Shown in pieces: positions 4,550 to 5,859 of a stretch of DNA of 5,859 nt. Every line of letters starts with the position of its first letter. Within the stretch, counting starts at the first letter, position 1. The DNA is from Actinomycetota bacterium (GTDB lineage Bacteria > Actinomycetota > Acidimicrobiia > Acidimicrobiales > JACCXE01). Location: positions 1 through 5,859 of the forward strand of contig JACCXE010000070.1 of the NCBI GenBank assembly GCA_013697265.1, in the 5' to 3' direction. The translations under genes and the position numbers were made by a program. The notes beneath the pieces were generated by a model. It searched no databases and had not been told where the DNA came from. It saw nothing but the letters and a program-made list of their open reading frames with translations.

Positions 4550-5476
4550 CGCGCCTTCGCACACGTGCCCGTGATGGCCGACGAAGTGGTCGAGTTGTTC
4601 GCGCCGGTTCCCGACGGACGGGTTGTCGACGCCACGCTCGGCGGCGCCGGCCATGCCGTCGCGATCCTTGACGCCCACCCCGGTCTGTCGATCATCGGCA
4701 TCGACCGCGACCCCGACGCCATCCACGCCGCCGAGGCCCGCCTGGCGCCCTACGGCGACCGCGCCTCAGTGCATCGGGCCCGCTTCGACGCGCTGGCCGA
4801 TGTGGTTGCGGCCGACGGCGGAGGCCCGGTGAGCGGCGTGCTGTTCGACTTAGGTGTGAGCTCGCCGCAGCTTGATCACGGCGAGCGAGGTTTCGCGTTC
4901 CGCAACGACGGACCGCTGGACATGCGCATGGATCCGACCACTGGCCGCAGCGCGGCGGACCTTGTGAACGAGGACTCGGTCGAGTCGCTCACGCGGATCC
5001 TGCGCGACGGCGGCGAGACGAAGTGGGCGTCACGAATCGCGCGCGCCATCGTGAACGCCAGGCCGATCACCACCACGGGCGAGTTGGCCGAGATCGTGCG
5101 CAGCGCGATCCCGGCCGCGGCGCGCCGCACCGGCGGGCATCCGGCCACGCGCGCGTTTCAATCGCTGCGCATCGCGGTGAACGACGAACTGGCGATCTTG
5201 CCCGGTACGATCGACGATGCCATCGCCGCGCTGGCCCCGAGCGGTCGCTGTGTTGTGCTCGCCTATCACTCGGGCGAAGACCGCATAGTGAAGCAGCGGT
5301 TCAACGAAGCGGTCACCGGTGGATGCGCCTGCCCGCCGAGCCTGCCCTGCGTGTGCGGGGCCGAGGCGAAGGTGAAGCTCGTGTTTCGTGGCGCCAAGAA
5401 GGCGGCGCCCGAAGAACTCGAGCGAAACCTTCGGGCCCAAAGCGCGCGCCTGCGCGCCTGCGAGGCCGTCGCGTAA
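4544..5476 (+). CDS. rsmH: 16S rRNA (cytosine(1402)-N4)-methyltransferase RsmH (MraW)
   Basis: This 310-residue cytoplasmic enzyme uses S-adenosylmethionine to N4-methylate C1402 of 16S rRNA in the ribosomal P-site region. It begins SRAFAHVPVMADEVVELF. The SAM-binding motif is DATLGGAGHA (29-38), followed by GIDRDPDAI (52-60). Family blocks FDLGVSSPQLD (101-111), RGFAFRNDGPLDMRMD (115-130) and HPATRAFQSLRIAVN (199-213) are intact. AYHSGEDRIVK (240-250) departs from the usual S-L-E-D by a glycine. C261, C263, C269 and C271 form the C-x-C pairs common in the family. The ATG at 4544 is preferred because it gives the standard N-terminus; the open frame continues upstream only because it overlaps mraZ. 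Its start is buried in the leader helix. The stop overlaps the next start by one base. Confidence 0.97.
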   Translation: MSRAFAHVPVMADEVVELFAPVPDGRVVDATLGGAGHAVAILDAHPGLSIIGIDRDPDAIHAAEARLAPYGDRASVHRARFDALADVVAADGGGPVSGVLFDLGVSSPQLDHGERGFAFRNDGPLDMRMDPTTGRSAADLVNEDSVESLTRILRDGGETKWASRIARAIVNARPITTTGELAEIVRSAIPAAARRTGGHPATRAFQSLRIAVNDELAILPGTIDDAIAALAPSGRCVVLAYHSGEDRIVKQRFNEAVTGGCACPPSLPCVCGAEAKVKLVFRGAKKAAPEELERNLRAQSARLRACEAVA

Positions 5477-5859
5477 TGGCCACTCGCGCACTTGATCTCG
5501 GGCGGCCTTCCCCCCGCCCGAACCTACGCGGGGGAGCGCCGCAGCGCTTCCCCCGTCCAACTGCAACACCACGGGCCGACCTTCGTGTCGTGGCCCGTCC
5601 GCGGGCTCGGTCAGCCAGCCAGGGCCGTCGCCTGCTCATAACGACCTGCACGTTCCTCACGATCGTGCTCGCCTTCGGGGTGGCGGCGTCGCAGGTATTC
5701 GTCGCGCAAAACCAGGCTCGCATCGATCACATGAACCAGCAGCTGAAGGCGGAACAGGCCCGTTACGACCGCCTGCGCTACCAGGTCGCCGAACTCGAGT
5801 CGCCCGAGCGCGTCGTGGCCGCGGCGCACGACCGCCTCGGCATGATCGAACCACCGAGC
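5476..5859 (+). CDS. ftsL: FtsL-like cell division protein, 3' end outside window
   Basis: The frame opens at the ATG overlapping the rsmH stop (TAATG) and stays open for 128 codons to the window edge. Residues 1-52 are a basic, Pro/Arg-rich cytoplasmic tail. Residues about 53-73 (LLITTCTFLTIVLAFGVAASQ) are one membrane-spanning helix. From about 77 on is a coiled-coil segment (ARIDHMNQQLKAEQARYDRLRYQVAELE) ending SPERVVAAAHDRLGMIEP, the pattern of FtsL/DivIC-type proteins. This fits a bitopic divisome protein that joins FtsB and FtsQ and helps activate septal peptidoglycan synthesis. FtsL is the expected gene directly after rsmH; sequence alone cannot exclude the related FtsB/DivIC family, but position favours FtsL. 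Translation is probably coupled to rsmH. Confidence 0.85.
   Translation, partial: MATRALDLGRPSPRPNLRGGAPQRFPRPTATPRADLRVVARPRARSASQGRRLLITTCTFLTIVLAFGVAASQVFVAQNQARIDHMNQQLKAEQARYDRLRYQVAELESPERVVAAAHDRLGMIEPPS
5499..5598 (+). other. Three tandem GC-rich hairpins in the 5' part of ftsL
   Basis: CGGGCGG (5499-5505) pairs with CCGCCCG (5514-5520). CGGGGGAGCGC (5529-5539) pairs with 5544-5555, leaving one bulged T at 5549. ACGGGCC (5571-5577) pairs with GGCCCGT (5592-5598). They follow one another within codons that encode the disordered cytoplasmic tail. Their effect on expression is unknown, and high GC makes chance hairpins common. Confidence 0.4.

Noticed and set aside
1..5859. CRISPR array or large tandem repeat
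   Set aside because: No regularly spaced repeats of the needed length are visible.

Overview
The window is high-GC DNA that reads like an actinobacterium. The start of the dcw (division and cell wall) cluster lies at the right: mraZ, rsmH/mraW, then an ftsL-like gene that runs off the end. A structured mraZ-rsmH intergenic RNA matching the actinobacterial mraW RNA motif supports this. Within Actinomycetota the style of the proteins suggests a lineage such as Acidimicrobiia, but this is a guess that needs homology searching.

Layout. (1) 1-1249: an apparently intact IS30-family insertion sequence with its transposase on the minus strand. Imperfect 26-bp terminal inverted repeats lie at 1-26 and 1224-1249, so the window opens at or very near the IS end. 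(2) 1338-2554: a divergent pair. A small MerR/excisionase-like DNA-binding protein with a C-terminal coiled coil is on the minus strand. A Clp N-domain protein without any ATPase domain is on the plus strand. They share a 56-bp intergenic region carrying overlapping perfect palindromes. (3) 2663-3821: an HNH endonuclease-family protein followed 4 nt later by a short protein of the biotin/lipoate protein ligase family. (4) 3822-3990: a terminator-like stem-loop, then a candidate promoter whose -10 and spacer are covered by GTGG-type repeats expected of MraZ boxes. (5) 3991-5859: mraZ, a 118-nt structured leader, rsmH, and the 5' part of an ftsL-like gene overlapping the rsmH stop.

How the parts work together. 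MraZ probably represses the dcw promoter by binding the repeats over it. The mraZ-rsmH leader can fold into a helix of up to 24 bp that buries the rsmH ribosome binding site and start codon, which would tie rsmH translation to mraZ translation or to an unknown signal. RsmH methylates 16S rRNA and FtsL belongs to the divisome. The Clp N-domain/MerR-like pair looks like a self-contained regulatory module: a decoy or adaptor version of the ClpC N-terminal domain with its own local regulator. It is the least ordinary protein-coding part of the window.

All calls come from reading the sequence; no database search was run.
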